From NCBI GenBank assembly GCA_902492505.1, contig CABULU010000003.1, positions 1-64,000 of the forward strand: DNA of 64,000 bases, read 5' to 3'. The number at the start of each line of letters is the position of its first letter. Position 1 is the stretch's first letter. Below the pieces are notes generated by a model. That model saw only the letters and a list, made by a program, of their open reading frames with translations, did no database searches and was not told where the DNA came from. Origin of the DNA: an uncultured Eubacteriales bacterium. Its GTDB lineage: Bacteria; Bacillota; Clostridia; Oscillospirales; QAKW01. The position numbers were made by a program, and so were the translations under genes. Shown here in pieces: positions 1 to 7,228 of this stretch.

Positions 1-893
1 CGGTTGCCTTCGATTGATGTCATGAGCGCGGTCTCTTCACCGCATACGAATGCGCCGGCGCCGAGACGTATCTCAATGTCAAAGCAAAAATCGGTACCGA
101 ATATATTATCACCCAAAAGTCCGTATTCCTTTGCCTGGTTAATAGCAATCTGAAGACGGTGTACTGCAATAGGATACTCGGCTCTGATATAGACAAAGCC
201 CCTGCATGCGCCGACTGCATACGCCGCAATGGACATAGCCTCGATAATTGCGTGCGGATCGCCCTCAAGAACAGAACGGTCCATAAACGCGCCCGGGTCA
301 CCCTCATCGGCGTTACAGCAAACATATTTTATCTTAGACTTATTTCTTGAAGCAAAGTCCCATTTAAGCCCGGTCGGGAAACCGGCGCCGCCGCGACCGC
401 GGAGACCACTGTCCTTTATACACTGTATTACCTCGGCGGGAGTCATTGAAGTAAGCACCTTGCCGAGTGCCTCATAACCGTCGTAAGCTATGTACTCATC
501 AATATTTTCCGGATTGATTACGCCGCAGTTGCGAAGAGCAACGCGCTTTTGCTTTTTATAAAATGCCGTATCATTGAGTGAATCGTGCTCAACACCGTTT
601 TCGTCGGTTGACTCGGTATAAAGATACTTTTTAACAACACGGCCCTTTATAATGTGCTCTGACACGATTTCGGGAATCATGGACGGCTCTACACGACTGT
701 AAAATGCGCCTTCGGGATAAACTATCATGATGGGACCGAGAGCACAGAGACCGAAGCAACCGGTCATAACAACCTTTACCTCGTCCTGAAGATTGTTTTC
801 GGCAAGCTCGCTGTTCAAAGCGTCAATTACTTTCTGACTGCCGGAGGAAGTGCAGCCCGTACCGCCGCAAACAAGTATATGGCTTCTTATCAT
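1..893 (-). CDS. NuoF-like NADH-binding subunit of electron-bifurcating hydrogenase (3' end cut by window edge)
   Basis: The 297 visible codons start at ATG 893 with GGAG 6 bases upstream. The N-terminus is a thioredoxin-like [2Fe-2S] domain with C9, C14, C46 and C50. From about residue 150 the NuoF core follows, with the NADH/FMN-binding motif GRGGAGFPTGLKW, then CNADEGDPGAF and GAFVCGEETAL. The C-terminal SLBB and 4Fe-4S part lies beyond the left edge. In the HydABC/HndABCD family this subunit oxidises or reduces NAD(P)(H) via FMN and passes electrons to the catalytic [FeFe] subunit, which would be expected next, outside the window. It is last of the visible NuoE-ATPase-2Fe2S-NuoF unit, 100 bases after the preceding gene. 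The family is clear; NADH versus NADPH preference cannot be read here. Confidence 0.93.
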   Translation of the reverse strand, partial: MIRSHILVCGGTGCTSSGSQKVIDALNSELAENNLQDEVKVVMTGCFGLCALGPIMIVYPEGAFYSRVEPSMIPEIVSEHIIKGRVVKKYLYTESTDENGVEHDSLNDTAFYKKQKRVALRNCGVINPENIDEYIAYDGYEALGKVLTSMTPAEVIQCIKDSGLRGRGGAGFPTGLKWDFASRNKSKIKYVCCNADEGDPGAFMDRSVLEGDPHAIIEAMSIAAYAVGACRGFVYIRAEYPIAVHRLQIAINQAKEYGLLGDNIFGTDFCFDIEIRLGAGAFVCGEETALMTSIEGN

Positions 894-993
894 TTTATTC
901 TCCATTCTGCCGCCGCGCCGCGGCAAGTATTTTTATTGTCTGACCCTGTTCCGCGCTGTATGAACAGAGAAAATATTTCTTAAACAAATACGC

Positions 994-1371
994 TTATTTA
1001 TCCGCGTTTGCGATGGTATATTCCTCAACAACCCTGTTATTTACAAGATGCTCATGGACAATCTTTGAAACCTTGTCCGCGTCCATCTTGACATACGTTG
1101 TTTTTTCACCAGTAGGTGTGATTATTTCGACAATAGGCTCAAGCCGACATACGCCTATACAGCCCGTCTGCGTAACCAGCACGTTTTTAAGACCTCTGTT
1201 CTGAACCTCTTCAATAAACTTATTGAGTACGGGGCGCGCGCCCGCCGCGATACCGCAGGTTGCCATACCTACAACAACCCTTACAACGCTGTCCGCGTCT
1301 TCAACGCCGCGGAGCTGAACATTATTCTGCATTTTTGCCTTTATTGCTCTGAGTTCTTCCAAGCTTTTCAT
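994..1371 (-). CDS. Small [2Fe-2S] thioredoxin-like ferredoxin subunit (HndB-like)
   Basis: A 125-residue protein resembling the HndB-type subunit of NADP-reducing hydrogenase complexes. Residues 31-42 carry the typical stretch around MATCGIAAGA (C39), and GCIGVC supplies C71 and C75. Only three cysteines sit in the cluster region, so the fourth ligand of a classical thioredoxin-like 2Fe-2S site is not obvious. The rest of the fold is recognisable, including the beta strand ending in EPIVEIITP. Start ATG 1371 overlaps the stop of the upstream ATPase by one base (TAATG), so translation is probably coupled. The likely role is electron relay or scaffold between NuoE/NuoF-type subunits and the hydrogenase. 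Confidence 0.85.
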   Translation of the reverse strand: MKSLEELRAIKAKMQNNVQLRGVEDADSVVRVVVGMATCGIAAGARPVLNKFIEEVQNRGLKNVLVTQTGCIGVCRLEPIVEIITPTGEKTTYVKMDADKVSKIVHEHLVNNRVVEEYTIANADK

Positions 1372-1922
1372 TAAATTTTGCCTCCCTCTATGCTTTGTAA
1401 ATTTTCATTAATGTATTCTGTGAGCCAAATCAGAATTTCCGGCTCGTTAAGCGGAATGTCGCCAAGCTGATCTTTAATCTCATCCGTATCAAGCGTAAAG
1501 CTGCCCGAATCTGTAAAATGATTATAGATATAACGTATATTCGGATTTGCCGAAATAAGCGACACAACCGTTGAGGCAATGTCTCCGACAGGCGGACGGT
1601 CAAGGTGAGAAAGCTTAAAGTCCGCATGTACCACAGTACCACGCCCCGGCTCGGAGTTTATGTCAAAATGCCCCTCGGTATCAATAGCCTGTTGACGCAG
1701 AAGAGGAATTCCCAGCCCAACCTTTCTCGTTGTACGTGTAGTCACAAAGGGGTCTGTCACAGCTGACAGAAATTCCTTATCCATGCCGCAGCCGTTGTCC
1801 TCAATATCAATAGCCACAATATCACGCTTAAGACTTTCTTCAACCGCAATCGTTATTTCAGACGCCCCGGCCTTCACGGAATTATGTGCTATATCAAGAA
1901 TGTTAAGCGACAACTCCTTCAT
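1371..1922 (-). CDS. HATPase-domain protein of the hydrogenase operon (no histidine phosphoacceptor domain)
   Basis: A 183-residue protein with a GHKL ATPase fold. The N box is ILDIAHNSVKAGA (residues about 8-20), the G1 box is DIEDNGCGMD, and the ATP-lid/G2 region runs DPFVTTRTTRKVGLGIPLL, with a late GRGT. There is no dimerisation/His domain, so it is not a classical sensor kinase; the C-terminal third (about 120-183) is unassigned. ATG 1922 was chosen because it opens directly on the conserved MKELSLNILDIAHNS and lies 8 bases after the nuoE stop; a longer frame upstream would run inside nuoE. Such ATPases often lie between NuoE- and HndB-like genes in clostridial hydrogenase operons. The function is not established; regulation or assembly is an inference. 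Confidence 0.8.
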   Translation of the reverse strand: MKELSLNILDIAHNSVKAGASEITIAVEESLKRDIVAIDIEDNGCGMDKEFLSAVTDPFVTTRTTRKVGLGIPLLRQQAIDTEGHFDINSEPGRGTVVHADFKLSHLDRPPVGDIASTVVSLISANPNIRYIYNHFTDSGSFTLDTDEIKDQLGDIPLNEPEILIWLTEYINENLQSIEGGKI

Positions 1923-1930
1923 ATCAATTA

Positions 1931-2425
1931 TCAGTTCATGTATTTGGCGAGAATATCCGGAATTTCGCCGACTGTAAGACGACCGAACACCTCGTCGTTT
2001 ATAGTCATAACAGGTGCAAGACCGCAAGCGCCGATACATCTTGTCGCATCAAGAGAAAACTTGCCGTCCGGCGAGCACTCTCCTACATCGACCCCAATAA
2101 TCTCCTTGATTTTGTCAAGAATCTCGCCTGAACCCTTAACATAGCACGCAGTGCCCAGACAAACTGCAATCTGATACTCTCCCTTGGGCGCGAGTGAAAA
2201 CTGAGCATAGAAGGTAACAACGCCGTAAATGTGTTCGAGTGAAATGTCCAGTTCCTCGGAGATTATTTTCTGTACCTCTATCGGTAGATAGCCATAGATT
2301 TCCTGAGCACCCTGAAGCACAGGCATCAGAGGACCGTCGATATTTCTGTATTTTTCGATGACCTCATATAGCTTTGCCTCCTGCTCTTTTGTTCCCCTGA
2401 AAGGAACCGCGCTTTTTTTACTCAT
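1931..2425 (-). CDS. NuoE-like [2Fe-2S] subunit of NAD(P)-linked hydrogenase
   Basis: A 164-residue protein, full length for the NuoE/HndA/HydC family. Four cysteines bind a 2Fe-2S cluster: C89 and C94 in CLGTACYVKG, and C130 and C134 in CIGACGLAP. The helical N-terminal part contains LMPVLQGAQEIYGYLP, also typical. Start ATG 2425 has an AAGGAGG site 7 bases upstream. It is the first gene of the visible transcription unit and would hand electrons between the flavin NuoF-like subunit and the rest of the complex. It follows a 305-base intergenic stretch with a terminator-like hairpin and a candidate promoter, so it is probably transcribed separately from the PHP/sensory-hydrogenase genes further upstream. 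Confidence 0.93.
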   Translation of the reverse strand: MSKKSAVPFRGTKEQEAKLYEVIEKYRNIDGPLMPVLQGAQEIYGYLPIEVQKIISEELDISLEHIYGVVTFYAQFSLAPKGEYQIAVCLGTACYVKGSGEILDKIKEIIGVDVGECSPDGKFSLDATRCIGACGLAPVMTINDEVFGRLTVGEIPDILAKYMN

Positions 2426-2544
2426 TTTTTTCCTCCTTAAATATGGTTCAAAATTAAAAACACATTATTATAAGATATATCACAGGATACATACGCGATA
2501 TGCCAAAATATATGTTAGCACAAAAAGTCTGCGATTTCTACACT

Positions 2545-2576
2545 TTTATAAAAATTTTTCAAGTTTTTCGTGTCAA
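2545..2576 (-). promoter_or_regulatory. Candidate sigma-A promoter of the nuoE-like hydrogenase unit
   Basis: On the minus strand a perfect TTGACA (2576-2571) precedes TTTTAT (2553-2548, spacing 17) or TATAAA (2550-2545, spacing 20). The -35 is convincing and the -10 is weak or badly spaced. A second weaker pair, TTGAAA 2562-2557 with TAGAAA 2540-2535, lies just downstream. Confidence 0.4.
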
Positions 2577-2602
2577 GTTCTGCTAAATGTTCTTTTTTAT
2601 GT

Positions 2603-2660
2603 AAAAACCCGCCCCGTAAGCGATTATATGCGAAGAAAAACGCATGTAGGACAGGTTTTT
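2603..2660 (-). terminator. Branched hairpin with U-tract, probable terminator of the DRTGG-PHP unit
   Basis: On the minus strand AAAAACCTGTCC (2660-2649) pairs without a break with GGGCGGGTTTTT (2614-2603) when two G-U pairs are allowed, and the 3' arm ends in a U5 tract. On the plus strand those two positions are C-A mismatches, so the RNA is read from the minus strand. The loop holds a second hairpin, ATGCG/CGCAT (2645-2641 with 2632-2628). The long structured loop is unusual for a plain terminator, and a structured RNA element is an alternative. Confidence 0.55.
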
Positions 2661-2730
2661 ATTATTGTTTTTTTAAACAGCGGCGGCATAATCTAACCAA
2701 TCGATAATGCCTCACGCAAATAAACGAACG

Positions 2731-3462
2731 CTAATTATCTTTAAGAAAGCCGATAACATCCTCTACACTCGGATGAGTGGAATTTATCTCAAAGAAATTT
2801 TTCCTCCCGCGCTCGGCAATATCTGCAAGGTAGTGCGCATCACTATTATAAATATACTGATATCCCATTCCCTTCAGTGAAAACTGTGTTTCGGGGAAAT
2901 CGTCAGGTGCGTTGGGAGACAGTTCGAAAACATTATAGCCCATGCTCTTGTCAGCCATACCCAATACCGAAAGCAAGCTTTTTGTCTGCTTATCAATATG
3001 CGCGGGAATTGCGACTGCACTGTATCGTGCCGCAAGCACACCGACGCTGTCCACCGTAATAGAGGTTGCATTTATAAGATATCTGCCGTCCGCGCCTATT
3101 TCATTATCGTTTTCGTCCAAAACCTGCTGACGCCCGAAAATACGCTCATTATTGGGAATATCAGGAAGTGCGGGACTGACAATTTCTCTTTCAAACAGCT
3201 CCGCGGCGTCAACGCTCGGAAAAAGACAGAGAACATGTATTTCTTCGGCTGTTTCCAGCTCCATTCCCGGTATAAACAAAATACCCGCACGCCGTGCGAC
3301 CTCTGACACTGCGCGCACGTTTTTGCAGGTATTATGATCGGACAGAGCAATTATATCCAAACCGTTGAGCACCGACATATTGACAATATTATTCGGTGTC
3401 ATGTCCTCATCACCGCAGGGTGAAAGCGCCGAATGTATGTGAAGGTCATAGTAATACTTCAT
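2731..3462 (-). CDS. PHP-domain metal-dependent phosphoesterase
   Basis: A 243-residue PHP-fold protein of about the usual stand-alone length. Metal-binding motifs appear in order: DLHIHS near residue 6, ALSDHNT near 40, GMELETAEEIHVLCLF near 65-80, AIPAHIDK near 152, and YNSDAHY near 206. The family hydrolyses phosphoesters (histidinol phosphate, oligonucleotides, nucleotides); the substrate here is unknown. Start ATG 3462 is 4 bases after the stop of the upstream DRTGG gene, so it belongs to that unit and ends it, with a hairpin downstream at 2603-2660. Its placement with ATPase, DRTGG and sensory-hydrogenase genes suggests that it acts on a signalling phosphate or nucleotide, which is inference only. 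Confidence 0.85.
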   Translation of the reverse strand: MKYYYDLHIHSALSPCGDEDMTPNNIVNMSVLNGLDIIALSDHNTCKNVRAVSEVARRAGILFIPGMELETAEEIHVLCLFPSVDAAELFEREIVSPALPDIPNNERIFGRQQVLDENDNEIGADGRYLINATSITVDSVGVLAARYSAVAIPAHIDKQTKSLLSVLGMADKSMGYNVFELSPNAPDDFPETQFSLKGMGYQYIYNSDAHYLADIAERGRKNFFEINSTHPSVEDVIGFLKDN

Positions 3463-3465
3463 AAA

Positions 3466-3804
3466 TCAATCGGCGCAGTTAAGTATGCGGTTAAGCTCAA
3501 GACATGTTTCAAAGGTCGGTTTATCGCTCGACAAAACGGCTACTCCGTTTTGCTGCGCTTTTAAAAGCGCAGCGTCGTCAAGGCGCACGCCCTCGCTCAG
3601 CACAACACATGACAGGTCTGCCATCACGGCTACCGCTATGACGTTCACATTAGTCATAACCGTAACAAGCGCGGCATTCTCGGCAGCGCGCCCGATAACC
3701 CACGATAAAAGGTCGCAGGCGTATACACCGCCCACCTCACGGTCACCACCGCTATCGCAAACAAGTGTGAAACCCGCTGCTTTACAAAGCTCATTTACTT
3801 TCAT
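3466..3804 (-). CDS. DRTGG-domain protein, second copy in the module
   Basis: A 112-residue protein that is essentially one DRTGG domain, with the characteristic GGVYACDLLSWVIGRA segment near residues 26-41 and alternating strands and helices to the end. DRTGG domains otherwise occur next to CBS domains or in phosphotransacetylase and BioD-like proteins, and their ligand is not firmly known. Start ATG 3804 follows the hydrogenase-like gene by 6 bases. It is paralogous to the protein at 5505-5861; the two bracket the HATPase and the hydrogenase-like gene. A small-molecule or partner-binding role in the same signalling path is inferred from context. Confidence 0.75.
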   Translation of the reverse strand: MKVNELCKAAGFTLVCDSGGDREVGGVYACDLLSWVIGRAAENAALVTVMTNVNVIAVAVMADLSCVVLSEGVRLDDAALLKAQQNGVAVLSSDKPTFETCLELNRILNCAD

Positions 3805-3810
3805 TTTTTA

Positions 3811-5070
3811 TCAATCCGCGAGAATGTCCCGCAGCTCCTTTTTCATTATTATCATACAATCGGACATCTTGGACTTGCCCAAGGCCACGTCCTGAGCAAA
3901 GCAGGCGCAGCTCGGCGAGCCGCATGCGGCACAGTCTATTCCGGGCAGTTTCTCTTCAATCTGCGCTATACGCATCATTATTTCCATTGCTTTTTTAGGG
4001 TCGTCGGCAAGCTCGAGTGCAGGATTATACTCCACCTCTCCCTTTGACAAAAGCTGTTCTCTTGAAAGCTCCGGAAAATCAGAAAGTCTGCTGGCTGCAA
4101 CCGGCTGATACTTACGCAGATTTCTAACCTTTGTTTTGGCTATATACGGATTTTCAATATTAAGACAGCCGCCAACACAGCCCGAAAAGCAGGCATCCAG
4201 TTCTACAAAGTCAATATCGCTTAACTTTTCGTTTTCTATCTCATCAAGGATTTTAATAGCATTTTCTATTCCGTCCGCCGCAAGATAGCGAGGCAGCAAA
4301 AGCGCCGTAGCTTCACCGCCGGTATAAGACCATGAAATCCCTGTAATGCCGGAAATCTGCTCACTCTGCGGCTTATCAATTTCTTTCATTGCGGGCAGCA
4401 GAGCCATATAGACCTCGCTTGCGGACAAAACCCCGTCCACTACCTTTTCATCAACGGCAGGATGATGAAGTGCCGTCACCTTTGCAGGACAGGGGGATAT
4501 AAAAAATATGCCTATTTTTTCTGACGGAAGTCCGGTTTCCCGCACGGCACGAACCCGCGCAAGCTTTGCCGCGACCTCGACAGGCGGCAAAACATTATGT
4601 AAATGCGGCAACAGCTTGGGGAAACGCACCTTTACAAGCTTTACAATCGCAGGACACGCATTGGAGATGAGCGGACGCGGATAATCACCGTTTTTCATCA
4701 TGTCGCGCGTCATTTCACTGACAAGCTCCGCCGCGCCGGCAACCTCAAAAACATCGTCAAACCCGATTTTTTTCAGTCCGTCCAGGACATAATCTATGCT
4801 TTCGAGATTATTAAACTGTGCATAAAGCGAAGGTGCGGGCAGCGCAACGCAATATTCAAACCTGTCAAGCTCCGACATTTTATCATAAACCGCTTTTTTT
4901 GCATGATGAGGACAAATACGTATACATTCACCGCAGTCTATACATCTGTCCGAAATAATAAACGCCTTTCCGTTTTTAACGCGTATAGCCTCCGTCGGGC
5001 AGCGCTTGACACAGTTGATACATCCCCGGCATTTATCGCTGTCAAGCGTAACGGAATGAAATTCAGACAT
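3811..5070 (-). CDS. Putative sensory [FeFe]-hydrogenase-like protein (group D type)
   Basis: 419 residues. Two N-terminal 4Fe-4S motifs (C14-C24, C43-C53) lead into a shortened H-cluster domain and a C-terminal RnfB-like FeS motif (CAACGSPSC near 378, with a further C about 19 residues on). H-cluster motifs are degenerate: L1 reads SNACPA (C139 kept; the position of the proton-shuttle cysteine is A138), L2 reads SPCPAK (C194) in place of MPCxxK, and L3 reads DACFSGCVGGC (C294, C298) in place of the EVMxCPGGCxxGGGQP type. The four cluster ligands are kept while catalytic residues are changed, as reported for sensory hydrogenases such as HydS of Thermoanaerobacter mathranii. ATG 5070 is 12 bases after the HATPase stop. 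A sensor of H2 or redox state, not a high-turnover enzyme, is the best guess. Confidence 0.82.
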   Translation of the reverse strand: MSEFHSVTLDSDKCRGCINCVKRCPTEAIRVKNGKAFIISDRCIDCGECIRICPHHAKKAVYDKMSELDRFEYCVALPAPSLYAQFNNLESIDYVLDGLKKIGFDDVFEVAGAAELVSEMTRDMMKNGDYPRPLISNACPAIVKLVKVRFPKLLPHLHNVLPPVEVAAKLARVRAVRETGLPSEKIGIFFISPCPAKVTALHHPAVDEKVVDGVLSASEVYMALLPAMKEIDKPQSEQISGITGISWSYTGGEATALLLPRYLAADGIENAIKILDEIENEKLSDIDFVELDACFSGCVGGCLNIENPYIAKTKVRNLRKYQPVAASRLSDFPELSREQLLSKGEVEYNPALELADDPKKAMEIMMRIAQIEEKLPGIDCAACGSPSCACFAQDVALGKSKMSDCMIIMKKELRDILAD

Positions 5071-5082
5071 TATTTATCATCC

Positions 5083-5508
5083 TCACTGTAAATTGATTAT
5101 AAGTGTGACGGTGGTTCCCTTGCCCACCTCTGTATCTATATACATCTCATCCGAATACTTTTTGATGTTGGGCAGACCCATTCCCGCGCCGAAGCCCAGA
5201 CTCCGCACGGCGTCCGGAGCTGTTGAATAGCCCTCGCGCATGGCAAGATCAACGTCGGGAATCCCCTTGCCGTGATCAATGAGCCGAATTGTTATTTTAT
5301 CGCTTTCAAGGGACACATCCGCAACTCCGCCTCCGGCATGGATAACCATATTTATTTCGGCCTCGTACATAGCAATGGCAACCTTGCGCACGATATCCGG
5401 CGCAATACCCAGCTTTTTCAGCTTCATTTTGACGGCTGTGGACGCCTCACCTGCTGTCGTGAAGTCGCTGCCGTCAACAATATAGTGCATATGAAGAGCG
5501 TCGCTCAC
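5083..5508 (-). CDS. RsbW/SpoIIAB-like HATPase (anti-sigma-factor-type kinase fold)
   Basis: 141 residues forming one GHKL ATPase domain. The N box is EAEINMVIHAGG (near 49-60), the G1 box is DHGKGIPD, the G2/lid is LGFGAGMGLPN, and the end is GKGTTVTL. Size and layout match serine kinases and anti-sigma factors of the RsbW/SpoIIAB type. The start is GTG 5508, overlapping the upstream TGA (GTGA) with GGGAG 9 bases before it; ATG 5490 lacks a ribosome site. No antagonist STAS gene or sigma factor lies nearby, so the partner is unknown. It sits between a DRTGG gene and the sensory-hydrogenase-like gene and may transmit their signal. Confidence 0.83.
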   Translation of the reverse strand: MSDALHMHYIVDGSDFTTAGEASTAVKMKLKKLGIAPDIVRKVAIAMYEAEINMVIHAGGGVADVSLESDKITIRLIDHGKGIPDVDLAMREGYSTAPDAVRSLGFGAGMGLPNIKKYSDEMYIDTEVGKGTTVTLIINLQ

Positions 5509-5861
5509 ACCTTATCGCTCCCGTCCGTATAAAGCCCCGCAGTGTACAGCAGGCCGCAGGCGGTATACATTCTGTAATCGGTAGTAAGCAAAACAATGCC
5601 GCTTTCCTCGGCAAGCGATATCACGGCGGCATCCGGCTTTTTACCGCGGACAAACACAATTCCCTTCATATCCATCATCACGGCAGTGCGCACGGTCTGA
5701 GGATTGACAAGTCCTGTTAAAAGTATTCCGTGATCCTTGACAAACGCAAGAACATCGCTCATCATATCCGAGCCGCAGGCGGAATACACCTGAGTATCGG
5801 CAAGCTCTTTGCAGCAAAGAGTGTCTGCATCGAGAATCTGACAAATCTGACTGATTTTCAT
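5505..5861 (-). CDS. DRTGG-domain protein, first gene of the sensory-hydrogenase module
   Basis: A 118-residue single-domain protein of the DRTGG family, related in length and pattern to the one at 3466-3804 (QVYSACGSDMMSDVLAF here against GVYACDLLSWVIG there). ATG 5861 has GGAG 8 bases upstream and a good promoter 50 bases further up. Its 3' end overlaps the next gene by four bases (GTGA), so the module is translationally coupled. No enzymatic residues are evident; it probably binds a nucleotide or partner protein. The biochemical function is unknown for the family in this setting. Confidence 0.75.
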   Translation of the reverse strand: MKISQICQILDADTLCCKELADTQVYSACGSDMMSDVLAFVKDHGILLTGLVNPQTVRTAVMMDMKGIVFVRGKKPDAAVISLAEESGIVLLTTDYRMYTACGLLYTAGLYTDGSDKV

Positions 5862-5911
5862 TTTAGGTTCTCCATAAATATTAATTAAAGGTTTTCATAT
5901 CCTTTACTAAA

Positions 5912-5940
5912 ATAATAACATATATCGCACAAATATGCAA
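5912..5940 (-). promoter_or_regulatory. Promoter of the DRTGG-HATPase-hydrogenase-PHP unit
   Basis: Minus-strand TTGCAT (5940-5935), a 17-base spacer, and TATTAT (5917-5912), followed 50 bases later by the start of the first DRTGG gene. It is divergent from the serA promoter. Confidence 0.6.
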
Positions 5941-5989
5941 TTAAATTTAAGTTGTTTTTAGTAAAAAATGCACATTAAATTTTTTTGTG

Positions 5990-6018
5990 TTGCAATAAGC
6001 GTTAAGATAAAATATAAT
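5990..6018 (+). promoter_or_regulatory. Promoter of serA
   Basis: TTGCAA (5990-5995), a 17-base spacer, and a perfect TATAAT (6013-6018), 37 bases before the serA ATG. Confidence 0.72.
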
Positions 6019-6054
6019 TATAACAATATATGCTTGTAGAAAAGAGGCTGTAAC

Positions 6055-7209
6055 ATGAACATTTTAACACTAAACAAAATTTCGCCTGTCGGCACTAAAG
6101 AGTTCGGCAGCGGCTACAACGTCAGCGACAGCTGTGACGCGCCTGACGCAATAATGGTCAGAAGCGCATCCATGCACGAAATGGAAATGCCGGAAAGTCT
6201 GCTTGCCATCGCAAGAGCGGGCGCCGGCGTCAATAATATCCCCGTATCGGCATGCGCCGAAAAAGGAATTGTTGTATTTAACACCCCCGGTGCAAACGCT
6301 AACGCGGTCAAGGAGCTTGCAATCGCATCGCTTCTCCTTGCCTCCAGGGATATTATCGGCGGTATCGCATGGGCAAAGACCCTTTCCGGCGACGATGTTG
6401 CAAAGCAGGTTGAAAAGGGAAAGAGCAATTTTGCAGGTCATGAGATTTCGGGCAAAACACTCGGCGTTGTCGGTCTCGGCGCAATCGGCGTCAATGTTGC
6501 AAACGCCGCCTATGCACTGGGAATGAAAGTGCTGGGCTACGATCCATACATATCACTTAAATCCGCATGGAATCTTTCCAGCCACATTTCAAAGGCGGCA
6601 ACACTGGATGAGATATACGAAAATTGTGACATCATCTGTATTCATGCTCCGCTCACCGACGAAACAAAGTATTTTGTAAACGCGGAAAGTATCTCCAAAA
6701 TGAAAGACGGAGTCGTCGTCATCAACCTTTCGCGCGCCGACCTTGTAAACGATGCTGATATTGCAAAGGCACTTGAAGACGGAAAAGCGGCAAAGTACAT
6801 AACAGATTTCCCGAATGCAAATACAATTAAAATGAAAAACTGCATCAGCATACCGCATCTGGGCGCATCGACAGAGGAGAGCGAAGACAACTGCGCGTAC
6901 ATGGCAGCACACGAGCTTATTGACTATCTTGAAAACGGAAATATAGTCAATTCAGTTAATTTTCCGAATGTAGAGATGCCAAAGGCAAGCGCTGTGAGAA
7001 TATGCGTTTTCCATCAAAACGTTCCCGCAGTCCTGTCAAAAATTTCTTCAGTTATTTCATCGCAGAATATAAACATTGCCAACATGATAAATAAATCAAA
7101 GGGTGATTTTGCATACACAATGATTGACTGTGACGAGAATATCACAGACGAAACGGTTTCGCTTTTGAAAAACATTGAAGGCGTTGTCCGCATTCGTGTG
7201 ATAAAATAA
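6055..7209 (+). CDS. serA: D-3-phosphoglycerate dehydrogenase with C-terminal ACT domain
   Basis: Catalyses the NAD-dependent oxidation of 3-phosphoglycerate to 3-phosphohydroxypyruvate, the first step of serine synthesis. The 384-residue protein has the 2-hydroxyacid dehydrogenase split fold. RAGAGVNNIPV lies near residue 55, the Rossmann motif GLGAIGVNVA near 141, DIICIHAPLTDET near 190, and the catalytic-region ending SIPHLGASTEESEDN near 265 contains the active-site His. An ACT-like domain follows (about 315-384, starting RICVFHQNVPAVLSKIS), the serine-feedback domain in related enzymes. This is the short type without the intervening domain of long SerA. ATG 6055 has AGAGG upstream. A glycerate or other hydroxyacid dehydrogenase is less likely because of the ACT domain. 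Confidence 0.88.
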   Translation: MNILTLNKISPVGTKEFGSGYNVSDSCDAPDAIMVRSASMHEMEMPESLLAIARAGAGVNNIPVSACAEKGIVVFNTPGANANAVKELAIASLLLASRDIIGGIAWAKTLSGDDVAKQVEKGKSNFAGHEISGKTLGVVGLGAIGVNVANAAYALGMKVLGYDPYISLKSAWNLSSHISKAATLDEIYENCDIICIHAPLTDETKYFVNAESISKMKDGVVVINLSRADLVNDADIAKALEDGKAAKYITDFPNANTIKMKNCISIPHLGASTEESEDNCAYMAAHELIDYLENGNIVNSVNFPNVEMPKASAVRICVFHQNVPAVLSKISSVISSQNINIANMINKSKGDFAYTMIDCDENITDETVSLLKNIEGVVRIRVIK

Positions 7210-7228
7210 ATTAAAAAGGAGAAATAAA

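Larger units (their letters stand above)
2426..2730. other. Intergenic stretch between PHP gene and nuoE-like gene
   Basis: 305 AT-rich bases without a credible gene. They hold a long branched hairpin (2603-2660) that fits the end of the upstream minus-strand unit, then a TTGACA-containing promoter candidate (2545-2576) for the nuoE unit, and an AT-rich leader down to the Shine-Dalgarno site. The plus-strand frame at 2358-2696 crosses the nuoE start and has no family resemblance. Confidence 0.6.

Noticed and set aside
2426..2575. A possible Rex (NADH-sensor) operator near TTTTGTGCTAACA upstream of the nuoE-like gene
   Set aside because: The half-sites are too close and imperfect compared with the TTGTTAA-N4-TTAACAA type; not called.
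4603..5091. A 162-residue plus-strand frame opposite the hydrogenase-like gene
   Set aside because: Overlaps clear iron-sulfur motifs on the other strand and lacks start signals.
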